The notes beneath the pieces were generated by a model, which searched no databases, had not been told where the DNA came from, and was given only the letters and a program-made list of their open reading frames with translations. Below, one piece after another: positions 31,433 to 37,220 of a stretch of 37,719 nt of DNA. Numbering within the stretch: position 1 is the stretch's first letter; each line of letters opens with the position of its first letter. Source of the stretch: Thermoplasmatales archaeon (GTDB lineage: Archaea > Thermoplasmatota > E2 > DHVEG-1); the NCBI GenBank assembly GCA_030672305.1, contig DAOVGR010000034.1:1-37719 (forward strand). Reading direction: 5' to 3'. Both the position numbers and the translations under genes were made by a program.

Positions 31433-31573
31433 TTAATATTTAGATTCGTTCTGAATTATCTCTTTAATATCTTCACTACAAGCTTTTATGAATTCACATA
31501 CATCTTCTTTAAACTTTATATCTCTAACACCTCCATAGTATCTATCTAACAAATTCATTATCAATTCATTCAT
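31433..31573 (-). CDS. Hypothetical protein, 46 aa
   Basis: An acidic helical protein (NELIMNLLDRYYGG ... EDIKEIIQNESKY) with two cysteines but none of the array motifs. ATG 31573 overlaps the stop of the Cys-rich gene at 31570 (ATGA). It is packed tightly between array genes and ends 13 bp before the next one starts. Function unknown. Confidence 0.55.
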   Translation of the reverse strand: MNELIMNLLDRYYGGVRDIKFKEDVCEFIKACSEDIKEIIQNESKY

Positions 31574-31752
31574 AGTATGCAACCCTCCTTCTTTATTTTA
31601 AGAGCATACTTATACTCACAACTAACTTTACACATCATTTTAATCAGACATATTGAGACATCTTCATTATAGATTATACGCGCAAATTTACAAGATCTTC
31701 CATAATTTTCATATGTAAAACAACCTTTACATATTTCAGTTATATCATTCAT
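31570..31752 (-). CDS. Small Cys-rich array protein lacking the CPC pair, 60 aa
   Basis: ITEICKGCFTYENYGRSC is standard, but the core is DVSICLIKMMCKVSC, where the usual CPCxx before CLIK is replaced by noncysteine residues. This member therefore has two ligands fewer. It overlaps the previous gene by 8 bp. Either it binds one metal fewer or it is degenerating. Confidence 0.65.
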   Translation of the reverse strand: MNDITEICKGCFTYENYGRSCKFARIIYNEDVSICLIKMMCKVSCEYKYALKIKKEGCIL

Positions 31753-31933
31753 CTATTATATCTCTTATACCTATCCTTATTTTGATAACGTATTTATCAA
31801 ATGTATCACAAGGAATATCACACATCATTTTAATCAAACATGTTGAACATGGACAACTTAACTTTAAATTAAACCATCTACATCCTCCCTTATGATAACT
31901 ATTAAGACATCCTTTACAATCTTCTGCTACCAT
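31745..31933 (-). CDS. Small Cys-rich array protein, 62 aa
   Basis: Pattern: AEDCKGCLNSYHKGGC, then LSCPCSTCLIKMMCDIPC. The start is ATG 31933 because AGAGGAAATAAT lies in front; the upstream part to 31996 overlaps the next gene without a site. It is among the more compact members, with a short spacer between the first pairs. Confidence 0.75.
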   Translation of the reverse strand: MVAEDCKGCLNSYHKGGCRWFNLKLSCPCSTCLIKMMCDIPCDTFDKYVIKIRIGIRDIIDE

Positions 31934-31934
31934 A

Positions 31935-32147
31935 TTATTTCCTCTTATATATTTTAATCCAGTCTTTTTCGTTAAGCATATCACAAGGAAAATCACACAT
32001 TACTTTTATAAGACAACTGATACATGGGCAATCTATATCTTTTTCTACATATCCAGGACATTTAGTACATCTGTCAGGATCTTTTTTATGTTCTTCATAA
32101 GATAAACATCCACTACATAGTTTATTCATGTCAATTATTTTATTCAT
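31935..32147 (-). CDS. Small Cys-rich array protein, 70 aa
   Basis: Pattern: NKLCSGCLSYEE, RCTKCPGYVE, then IDCPCISCLIKVMCDFPC. It has one cysteine more in the spacer than the consensus (CTKC). The start ATG 32147 overlaps the stop of the upstream gene by 4 bp. Confidence 0.75.
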   Translation of the reverse strand: MNKIIDMNKLCSGCLSYEEHKKDPDRCTKCPGYVEKDIDCPCISCLIKVMCDFPCDMLNEKDWIKIYKRK

Positions 32148-32404
32148 ACCTTTAGTACCTGACCTTTACAATTTTCTATTTTTATTATTATTGGATCTAC
32201 TGTAAATGCATAGTATTTTGAATAGTCTTCACAATCTGAACTACATACCATTTTAACCAGACACTTTACACAGGGGCATATTTTTTTAATACCCTTGATT
32301 GTAGTTATTGGGTCTGTCAAACATATTACATGATATTTTTTGTTATTTTTAATTTTATTTTTATATGTAGCGCACCCTTTACATAATTTTCTACTGCCTG
32401 ACAT
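32144..32404 (-). CDS. Small Cys-rich array protein with long spacer, 86 aa
   Basis: The first pair is RKLCKGCATYK, followed by a lysine-rich 30-residue spacer with a single cysteine (HVICLTD), then KKICPCVKCLVKMVCSSDC. The C-terminal tail after the core is longer than usual (about 25 residues). AAAGGATAAATATTA precedes ATG 32404. Confidence 0.75.
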   Translation of the reverse strand: MSGSRKLCKGCATYKNKIKNNKKYHVICLTDPITTIKGIKKICPCVKCLVKMVCSSDCEDYSKYYAFTVDPIIIKIENCKGQVLKV

Positions 32405-32405
32405 A

Positions 32406-32921
32406 TTAATATTTATCCTTTAAAATATCTTTAATAAAATCATCCCAAATAGTAGAGCCATCAAGACTTTTACCAAAATCAATAAACTCAAATTCTGAAT
32501 CAAGTTTAGTCTTACCTTTTTCTAAATTCTTTATTTTTTCTGTAACGTTATTAGCAGCTTTTGTAACACAATATTTCATTATATTTTTAACATCATCCCA
32601 CAAACCATTTTCTATAAGCCAATCTATGGACTCATTAATACTCTCTATATGCTTTAATTTTTCATTATTATCTATACTCATATTACACCCTTTTACACCC
32701 CTTTTCCTTCTAATGTTGTTAATAATAAACCATCTTGATTTTTTAAGATCCTCACAGATATTATTACACATTCCCTTTACAAGACAATATTGACAAGGAC
32801 AGTTAATATCCCCAATATTATATCCAGGACATGAACCATACAATATTTCTGGGTTTTCTACTATTTTAGTACCTATTCTTTCATAAGATAAACATCCTTT
32901 ACATACTTTATCCATATCCAT
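32406..32921 (-). CDS. Fused Cys-rich / HIENIDKS protein, 171 aa
   Basis: Residues 1-80 are a full Cys-rich member (DKVCKGCLSYERIG ... CPCQYCLVKGMCNNIC). From Met81 the frame continues into the second family (NEKLKHIESINESIDWLIE, then EFEFIDFGKSLD). AAAGGGTGTAAT lies just before codon 81 (ATG 32681), so the second part could also be made separately. In 31183/31046 the two parts are separate genes. This fusion, or loss of a stop codon, suggests a functional link between the families. AAAGGGTTGAATT precedes ATG 32921. Confidence 0.75.
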   Translation of the reverse strand: MDMDKVCKGCLSYERIGTKIVENPEILYGSCPGYNIGDINCPCQYCLVKGMCNNICEDLKKSRWFIINNIRRKRGVKGCNMSIDNNEKLKHIESINESIDWLIENGLWDDVKNIMKYCVTKAANNVTEKIKNLEKGKTKLDSEFEFIDFGKSLDGSTIWDDFIKDILKDKY

Positions 32922-32965
32922 AATTCAACCCTTTCTTTACAAACAAAATAATTTAAAAAAAGACC

Positions 32966-32988
32966 TCCTATATAAAGTTTATATAGGA
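32966..32988 (-). terminator. Terminator hairpin with T-run
   Basis: On the minus strand CCTATATAA and TTATATAGG pair around 3 bases, followed by AGGTCTTTTTTT. It is 15 bp after the stop of the membrane protein at 33003. It resembles the two 35-bp hairpin repeats at 33276 and 33812. Confidence 0.75.
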
Positions 32989-33002
32989 AGCCTTTTAATA
33001 TT

Positions 33003-33206
33003 TTAACATAGTACTAGAAACACAATTTTGATACCATTTATTGTTAAAATAACAACATCAATAGTTAAAACAACTATACTTATACCAGATATAAAAAGAG
33101 TAGCAATAACAATAAATAATTCAAAATTAACTTTTACCTTCCTTGATTTAAACCACATTGCAGTAAAGATATATAACGCTATAGCCAATTGTAATGTAAC
33201 TTCCAT
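33003..33206 (-). CDS. Small two-helix membrane protein, 67 aa (copy 1)
   Basis: Two hydrophobic segments (LQLAIALYIFTAMWF and ELFIVIATLFISGISIVVLTIDVVIL) surround a basic turn (KSRKVKVNF). It aligns with the 61-aa protein at 33598 over most of its length. AATTAGGAGGATAAAA precedes ATG 33206, so that start is chosen over the ATG at 33266. Function unknown; a phage membrane factor. Confidence 0.7.
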   Translation of the reverse strand: MEVTLQLAIALYIFTAMWFKSRKVKVNFELFIVIATLFISGISIVVLTIDVVILTINGIKIVFLVLC

Positions 33207-33275
33207 TTTTATCCTCCTAATTAAAGAGTTAATATTAAAGACAAACCTTTTATATTCGATTTTCAAAATTAGAAC

Positions 33276-33310
33276 AGTTTAGAGACTCCCTATATAACGG
33301 TATATAGAAA
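33276..33310. repeat. 35-bp hairpin repeat, copy 1
   Basis: This is identical to 33812-33846 over 35 bp. It contains CTATATA-ACGG-TATATAG as a 7-bp stem and tetraloop, with GACT/AGTC arms outside a 2x2 mismatch. It lies 20 bp after the stop of the gene at 33330 and before the membrane gene at 33003, on the minus strand. It may be a terminator or RNA-processing site. Confidence 0.85.
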
Positions 33311-33329
33311 GTCTATAAACAGTTTTAAA

Positions 33330-33437
33330 TCAGTCTTTTGAATTAACAAGCTTTATAGCTCTATTAATTTTCTCAAACCATTCATCAGAATATTCATGTC
33401 TTTCACCAAAATCAATAAACTTAAAATCTGTACTCAT
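33330..33437 (-). CDS. C-terminal half of a split HIENIDKS-family protein, 35 aa
   Basis: It begins STDFKFIDFGERHE, which aligns with the C-terminal SEFEFIDFGKSLD of the fused protein at 32406. The N-terminal half is the adjacent frame at 33439. The ATG at 33437 is in a different frame and overlaps the end of the first half by a few bases. It is either a remnant or a separately translated half. Confidence 0.45.
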   Translation of the reverse strand: MSTDFKFIDFGERHEYSDEWFEKINRAIKLVNSKD

Positions 33438-33438
33438 A

Positions 33439-33594
33439 TTAGATCTTGCGTTTATAATGAGCTGCTAAATTCACAACACCATCCAAAATGATCTGTCTAA
33501 TTTCATCCCATTGATCATTTTCCATTAACCATCTTATAGACTTATCAATATTCTCTATATGAAGTAATTTTTCTTTTTCAATCACACTAGACAT
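33439..33594 (-). CDS. N-terminal half of a split HIENIDKS-family protein, 51 aa
   Basis: It begins SSVIEKEKLLHIENIDKSIR and continues WLMENDQWDEIRQIILD, matching the second domain of 32406 and the 39-aa protein at 31046. It ends in TAA after HYKRKI, and the homologous C-terminal half continues in the other frame at 33330. Compared with 32406, about 15 linker residues are missing at the break. This suggests a frameshift or deletion that split the gene. Confidence 0.6.
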   Translation of the reverse strand: MSSVIEKEKLLHIENIDKSIRWLMENDQWDEIRQIILDGVVNLAAHYKRKI

Positions 33595-33597
33595 ATT

Positions 33598-33783
33598 TTA
33601 AACTCCTCCTATTTGAATAGAAATAATCACTTTCACAATTGAAACAACAATGCTTATAAAAGCAATAATAGTTCCAATAGCAATAGACGATGATATAAAA
33701 GTAATTTTTACTTGACTTTCTAAAAAGCGAAACATTTTAACAAAAACATAAAATCCTATTACTAATTCTAATAAATCACTCAT
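33598..33783 (-). CDS. Small two-helix membrane protein, 61 aa (copy 2)
   Basis: Paralogue of 33003: LLELVIGFYVFVKMF, then a basic turn SQVKITF, then a long hydrophobic helix SSSIAIGTIIAFISIVVSIVKVIISI. AAGGAGAAATAAA precedes ATG 33783. The two copies with their shared hairpin suggest duplication of a unit of roughly 550 bp. Confidence 0.7.
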   Translation of the reverse strand: MSDLLELVIGFYVFVKMFRFLESQVKITFISSSIAIGTIIAFISIVVSIVKVIISIQIGGV

Positions 33784-33811
33784 TTTATTTCTCCTTGTTT
33801 AAAGAATTAAT

Positions 33812-33846
33812 AGTTTAGAGACTCCCTATATAACGGTATATAGAAA
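33812..33846. repeat. 35-bp hairpin repeat, copy 2
   Basis: An exact copy of 33276-33310. It lies 17 bp after the stop of the gene at 33863 and 29 bp before the start of the membrane gene at 33598, the same relative place as copy 1. This supports a shared role at the ends of these genes. Confidence 0.85.
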
Positions 33847-33862
33847 AAGCCTATAACAGCTT

Positions 33863-34243
33863 TTAATTTAATACCTCAACACTTTTATAACATATAGTGC
33901 CCTTAGGAGGATGCATATGCATTGTAATAGGCAATTTATGTTTATAAAAATTATTTAAAGCACCCTCTGCTGTTTGAACTGATACAATCTGGGGATAGTT
34001 AGCTTTCCCAATAGGTCTAACATCAATAATTTCTAATTTACTATCTAGCCATATACTTTGGTATTTAATGAATATTTTGGCATACCCTTTTGTTTCAAAA
34101 CACATTATACCAACTGTCCCTTTTATTGATTTAACTATTGTATTTGGATAATAATGAATACAATATCTATTAGGATTACGCATACTAAGACTACTTCTTG
34201 ATTCTGAATGTATAACCTTACACACAACTTTCTTTTTAGTCAT
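33863..34243 (-). CDS. Paralogous family protein D (IKGTxGxM ... GTxCYxxVxV), 126 aa
   Basis: Shares NTIVKSIKGTVGIMCFETK, AKIFIKYQ, EIIDVRPIGKANYPQIVS, an NFYKHK segment and the end PPKGTICYKSVEVLN with the other three. The N terminus (TKKKVVCKVIHSESR) differs from the MAIRYKV type. Closest to 29724. ATTATACTTATG is preceded by GGAG, supporting ATG 34243. It sits inside the Cys-rich array region. Confidence 0.75.
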   Translation of the reverse strand: MTKKKVVCKVIHSESRSSLSMRNPNRYCIHYYPNTIVKSIKGTVGIMCFETKGYAKIFIKYQSIWLDSKLEIIDVRPIGKANYPQIVSVQTAEGALNNFYKHKLPITMHMHPPKGTICYKSVEVLN

Positions 34244-34273
34244 AAGTATAATCTCCTTTTGTAAGAGTTAATA

Positions 34274-34441
34274 TTAAGAATCTAAATTTTCGATATATTC
34301 GTCATATTCTTCACATGAATATTCACATACAACTTTAACTAAACAATTTTTACAAGGACATTTTCCATCTTTTTTATTCTCAATTATAATACAATGGGTA
34401 TCATTTTCATACATAGTACATCCTTTACAACCAGTACTCAT
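34274..34441 (-). CDS. Small Cys-rich array protein, 55 aa
   Basis: It reads STGCKGCTMYENDTHC near the start and then GKCPCKNCLVKVVCEYSC, with an acidic tail. Eight cysteines. AAGGATATTAAATATT precedes ATG 34441. It ends 30 bp before the family-D gene begins. Confidence 0.75.
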   Translation of the reverse strand: MSTGCKGCTMYENDTHCIIIENKKDGKCPCKNCLVKVVCEYSCEEYDEYIENLDS

Positions 34442-34466
34442 AATATTTAATATCCTTTCTCAATTC

Positions 34467-34655
34467 TCAATTTTTAACCAAACATCTCGTATTTTTTACT
34501 AATGTATTTGAACGATATATTTTAAATGAACTACACATATGATCACACATAACCTTTATAAGACAAATTGAACATGGGCAAACTAAATTTTCATCAAAGT
34601 ATGGGCATGCACCATTAGCTAATGTTGCACATCCTTCACAATCTTCTCTCTTCAT
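34467..34655 (-). CDS. Small Cys-rich array protein, 62 aa
   Basis: KREDCEGCATLANGACPYFDE belongs to a sub-type with an EDCEGC start (also 34994 and 35214). The core is LVCPCSICLIKVMCDHMC and the C-terminal tail is basic. The start overlaps the stop of 34652 (ATGA). Confidence 0.75.
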   Translation of the reverse strand: MKREDCEGCATLANGACPYFDENLVCPCSICLIKVMCDHMCSSFKIYRSNTLVKNTRCLVKN

Positions 34656-34879
34656 ATTACTAATTCCTTTATCAAACTAAGTCCGTGCCAGGGTCTTTTT
34701 GTTAATTTTTCACAAGAAGTGATACACATAGCTTTTATAAGACAGTGTTGACATGGACAGTCAACGTCCTTTGTTTTATACCCTCCACATACAAGAACCT
34801 TTTCACGGTTTTCTATTTCCAATGATTGTTCATATGTTAAACAGCCAGAGCATATTTTATCCATGATATTATTAGACAT
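34652..34879 (-). CDS. Small Cys-rich array protein, 75 aa
   Basis: DKICSGCLTYEQ, then a longer charged spacer with VCGGYKTKD, then VDCPCQHCLIKAMCITSC. AAAAGGAAATAATA precedes ATG 34879. Belongs to the DKICxGCL sub-type shared with 30444 and 31183. Confidence 0.75.
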   Translation of the reverse strand: MSNNIMDKICSGCLTYEQSLEIENREKVLVCGGYKTKDVDCPCQHCLIKAMCITSCEKLTKRPWHGLSLIKELVI

Positions 34880-34955
34880 TATTATTTCCTTTTAAATCAC
34901 GTATCTTACGAGAAAACTTTTTAAATAAATCACATTCATACCAGCACACAACCTT
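34872..34955 (-). pseudogene. Remnant of a Cys-rich array gene (C-terminal part)
   Basis: In one minus-strand frame the sequence reads KVVCWYECDLFKKFSRKIRD, exactly the end of an array protein (compare KVMCITQCDLL in 34994). A TAG lies directly before KVVC and no CPC core or start codon remains. It is a decayed or deleted array copy between 34652 and 34994. A 29-aa frame in another register is probably meaningless. Confidence 0.6.
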
Positions 34956-34993
34956 CTATTTTTATTACTAATACCTTTCATAATCTTTTATGT

Positions 34994-35182
34994 TTATGGG
35001 GATTCCTGTATCTTACCTAAGCCTGCGTTCTTATTTATGTAATTTAATAGTAAGTCACATTGAGTTATACACATAACCTTTATAAGACAAATTGAACATG
35101 GGCAAGTTAAAGATTCATGATACCACCCACAACTTGTACGATCTTTTATTGTACGACATCCTTCACAATCTTCTATTTTCAT
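34994..35182 (-). CDS. Small Cys-rich array protein, 62 aa
   Basis: KIEDCEGCRTIKDRTSCGWY, then LTCPCSICLIKVMCITQC. Sub-type EDCEGC. GGTTTAAGGTGTAAATA precedes ATG 35182. Its C-terminal tail is short and uncharged compared with the DKICxGC type. Confidence 0.75.
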   Translation of the reverse strand: MKIEDCEGCRTIKDRTSCGWYHESLTCPCSICLIKVMCITQCDLLLNYINKNAGLGKIQESP

Positions 35183-35213
35183 TATTTACACCTTAAACCT
35201 TTAATACTTAGAA

Positions 35214-35390
35214 TTAATTATATGTTGTAGCACTATCTATATATTTCTTCATTGGATCACAATAAGTTAAACACACAACCTTTATAATACAAATTGAACA
35301 TGGACATATTAACTCTTTATTATACCATATACAATTATCCTCTTCATCTTTATCTGGTGTTAAACATCCTTCACAGTCTTCCTTTTTCAT
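35214..35390 (-). CDS. Small Cys-rich array protein, 58 aa
   Basis: KKEDCEGCLTPDKDEEDNC, then LICPCSICIIKVVCLTYC. The core has Ile for the usual Leu (CIIK). Sub-type EDCEGC, related to 34994. GAGAGGGTGAT precedes ATG 35390. Confidence 0.7.
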   Translation of the reverse strand: MKKEDCEGCLTPDKDEEDNCIWYNKELICPCSICIIKVVCLTYCDPMKKYIDSATTYN

Positions 35391-35457
35391 ATCACCCTCT
35401 CTTTAATTAAGAGTTATTTAAAATACAAAACTTCTTAATCTGTTTAACATTCATGAT

Positions 35458-35703
35458 TCAATTCTCCTTTTTCTTTTTATAAGACATATCCTTTAATAAC
35501 TTTTTATGTTCTTTTAATAAATGACATGCATGTTCACACACCATTTTAACTAAACATATTGAACATGGGCACATTAATTCTTTTGGAGCATATACATTCT
35601 TTTTTATATATGCTAAAGAACAAGGTATTTTATGAAAGTCTTCATAGTCTTTACACCCTTTACATGTATCTGGGTAATTTATTAATTTTTCCTTTTTTTT
35701 CAC
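35458..35703 (-). CDS. Small Cys-rich array protein, 81 aa
   Basis: First gene of the array in transcription order. A basic N terminus (KKKEKLINYPD) precedes TCKGCKDYEDFHKIPC, a spacer, and MCPCSICLVKMVCEHAC, then a very basic tail ending in KKKKEN. AACAGGAGATAGTG precedes ATG 35703. The basic ends suggest nucleic-acid or membrane contact (inference). Confidence 0.75.
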   Translation of the reverse strand: MKKKEKLINYPDTCKGCKDYEDFHKIPCSLAYIKKNVYAPKELMCPCSICLVKMVCEHACHLLKEHKKLLKDMSYKKKKEN

Positions 35704-36463
35704 ATCACTATCTCCTGTTTATAATCAAAGTTTAAAATACAAAACTAATTTACAAATCTACATATCAATTCAATTCAATTATTAATATATATAGAATGAA
35801 GCGCTTTATATAAGGAATTTTTAGTAGGATAAATATAACCTTTTTAACCAAGGGTGTCTAGAGACTAGATTAGTAGTTTTTATCCAGAAGGTGGTGAAAG
35901 AGGTAATATGAGTTTCAATCTAGGATTGTGTCTTTCAGTATATCCGGGTTTTAAATTGGTATTATTAGGGTGTGTATCCGGGTTATATCTGGGTTATATA
36001 GCGAGATATAAGGGTGTGATATACATGGATATAGTGGTTTCCTTATGATTGGGATATAAGATGGGAATATGGATGGTGGTATTAGCTGATATATGGATAG
36101 GTTTCATTCTCAAATCCCAATAATTACCCGCAATCAAGATCTAGTCAGCAAATAACCACTAGAATATCATATAGGGCACTATCTACACCGTATCCAGTTA
36201 GCATTTACCAACGGTTCCTCCCAACTTTCAAGATACTGTCAAACGAACTATATAGAAACATTACAGATAACGCCGTATGAAGCGTCCAGAGGCGAGTTCA
36301 GGCACCGCATATAACGCGTTCTCTATACGAAGGATATAGTGGTCGCTAATAGTCCGTTTATAAGACTCGTTATATAACGGTTTTATTCTCAAAACGATAA
36401 GGGATGCCAGACTAAAGTATAAGAACAAATACATAAATACATAAATAAGGAAGGGGAATAAAT
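35704..36463. other. 760-bp intergenic control region, possible replication or packaging site
   Basis: No convincing gene is found. The minus-strand array genes leave from its left end and the plus-strand regulator genes from its right. It holds repeated words TATCCGGGTT and GGGTTATAT (about 35940-36000), several GGATAT/ATATCC motifs, an ATTGGGAT/ATCCCAAT inverted pair about 60 bp apart, and a 12-bp palindrome CGTTATATAACG at 36368. A CTATATATATTAA word lies at about 35780 (minus). It is more G-rich than its surroundings. Two short frames, 35908-36048 and 36061-36123, are hydrophobic but weakly supported. Confidence 0.5.
36368..36379. promoter_or_regulatory. 12-bp palindrome CGTTATATAACG
   Basis: A perfect palindrome about 85 bp before the first ribbon-helix-helix gene. 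Arc/CopG-type proteins bind short palindromes, so it may be an operator. The words ATATAACG and TATAACGG also occur at 36309 and within the 35-bp repeats. An alternative is part of a hairpin with the CCGTT to its left. Confidence 0.4.
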
Positions 36464-36628
36464 ATGAGTAAAAGAAAAGTAATGAAATCATCAGCCATTG
36501 ATATAGAATTATTAGATAGAGTGGAAGAACATATGGATAAAGTGCATATATCATTCTCAGAGCTTGTCAGAACAGCATTAACTTTCTATCTTGATATTGA
36601 CGATAAAGCAAAAGGAACAGATGAATAA
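36464..36628 (+). CDS. Ribbon-helix-helix DNA-binding protein, 54 aa (first copy)
   Basis: A basic start (SKRKVMKSS) gives the beta strand, then DIELLDRVEEHMD and FSELVRTALTFYLD form the two helices of an Arc/CopG-type fold. Such proteins are dimeric repressors. AAGGAAGGGGAATAAAT precedes ATG 36464. It is probably autoregulated through the palindromes in the region. Paralogous to the next gene. Confidence 0.8.
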   Translation: MSKRKVMKSSAIDIELLDRVEEHMDKVHISFSELVRTALTFYLDIDDKAKGTDE

Positions 36629-36699
36629 ATAAATAAGGAAGCTTCGTGAATAAATAAATAAATAAGGAAGCTTCGTGAATAAATAAATAAATAAGGAAG
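36623..36699 (+). repeat. Tandem repeats of GAATAAATAAATAAGGAAGCTTCGT
   Basis: Three units (25, 29 and about 26 bp) join the end of the first regulator gene to the start of the second. Each carries an AAGGAAG ribosome-site-like word, and two contain the palindrome GAAGCTTC. The first stop codon lies inside unit 1, and the third unit supplies the ribosome site of the second gene. They could also be operators for the ribbon-helix-helix proteins. Confidence 0.9.
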
Positions 36700-36705
36700 G
36701 TGTAT

Positions 36706-36984
36706 ATGCGAGTAATCAAAACAACGAATATGGAAGTCTCTATGATGGAGCAAATAGAAGACCATATGAAGATACATAACATATCCTTTGCTGAGTTCAT
36801 TAGGAGAGCAGTTGCTAGCTATCTTGACCATAACCAAACTGAATCCATAGTTGTTATCAATAATAGTAAATTGGATAGTAAGCAGGATAGTAGTCCTGAG
36901 CCAATAGAGCAACCACCTGAAATTAAACCAGAAGCTAATAAGGATAATAAGAATGATTTTAACTGGGATGATATAAAGTTATAA
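36706..36984 (+). CDS. Ribbon-helix-helix DNA-binding protein, 92 aa (second copy)
   Basis: Residues 1-45 repeat the fold of the first copy: MRVIKTTN (strand), EVSMMEQIEDHMK and FAEFIRRAVASYLD. The remaining half is a Pro/Glu/Lys-rich acidic tail absent from copy 1, ending DFNWDDIKL. ATG 36706 is chosen because AAGGAAGG lies 6-8 bp in front; GTG 36700 is an alternative. Probably a DNA-binding repressor with an extra interaction tail. Confidence 0.8.
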   Translation: MRVIKTTNMEVSMMEQIEDHMKIHNISFAEFIRRAVASYLDHNQTESIVVINNSKLDSKQDSSPEPIEQPPEIKPEANKDNKNDFNWDDIKL

Positions 36985-37021
36985 GATGCTAATATTCCTA
37001 ATAAGAACAAATATATGAAAT

Positions 37022-37056
37022 AGTGTCATTTTGGTGATTTTGGTCATTTTGACACT
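37022..37056 (+). repeat. Imperfect hairpin with three ATTTTGG repeats
   Basis: The arms AGTGTCA and TGACACT enclose ATTTTGGTG-ATTTTGGTC-ATTTTGAC, a threefold 9-bp direct repeat. It lies after the second regulator gene and may be a weak terminator or a binding-site cluster. Confidence 0.45.
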
Positions 37057-37088
37057 TTCTGGGTAGTTAGCAGTTGCTTTTACTCAGA

Positions 37089-37114
37089 ACGGCAAGTACT
37101 GCAGTACCGTTTTT
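37089..37114 (+). terminator. Intrinsic terminator after the regulator genes
   Basis: ACGG/CCGT arms with GTAC/GTAC pairs inside (a three-base bulge CAA), loop TGCA, then TTTT. GTACTGCAGTAC is itself a perfect palindrome. Position and T-run fit termination of the two-gene regulator transcript. Confidence 0.6.
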
Positions 37115-37220
37115 ACCAATTCCGGTGCTGGGAAATAGAGCACGGTGTATTCAGATGACCGGATATAAAAAATCTCAACTTGAATTTCTTTTCATTTTCA
37201 TCTTAACACCCAAAAAATAT

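Noticed and set aside
35407..35454. 15-residue minus-strand frame (MNVKQIKKFCILNNS) with GGAGAATTGAATC in front
   Set aside because: Possible leader peptide, but too short to support; not listed as a gene.
30266..35703. Cys-rich array considered as ferredoxins
   Set aside because: The spacing C-x-C-x2-C-x5-C-x3-C does not match the CxxCxxCxxxCP pattern of ferredoxins.
35908..36123. Two short hydrophobic plus-strand frames in the non-coding region
   Set aside because: Weak ribosome sites, unusual codon use for this genome and overlap with repeated TATCCGGGTT words suggest chance frames.
36261..36912. Long minus-strand frames (97, 77 and 108 residues) opposite the ribbon-helix-helix genes
   Set aside because: Low-complexity Tyr/Leu/Ile translation of ATAAATA repeats, no ribosome sites, and antisense to two well-supported genes.
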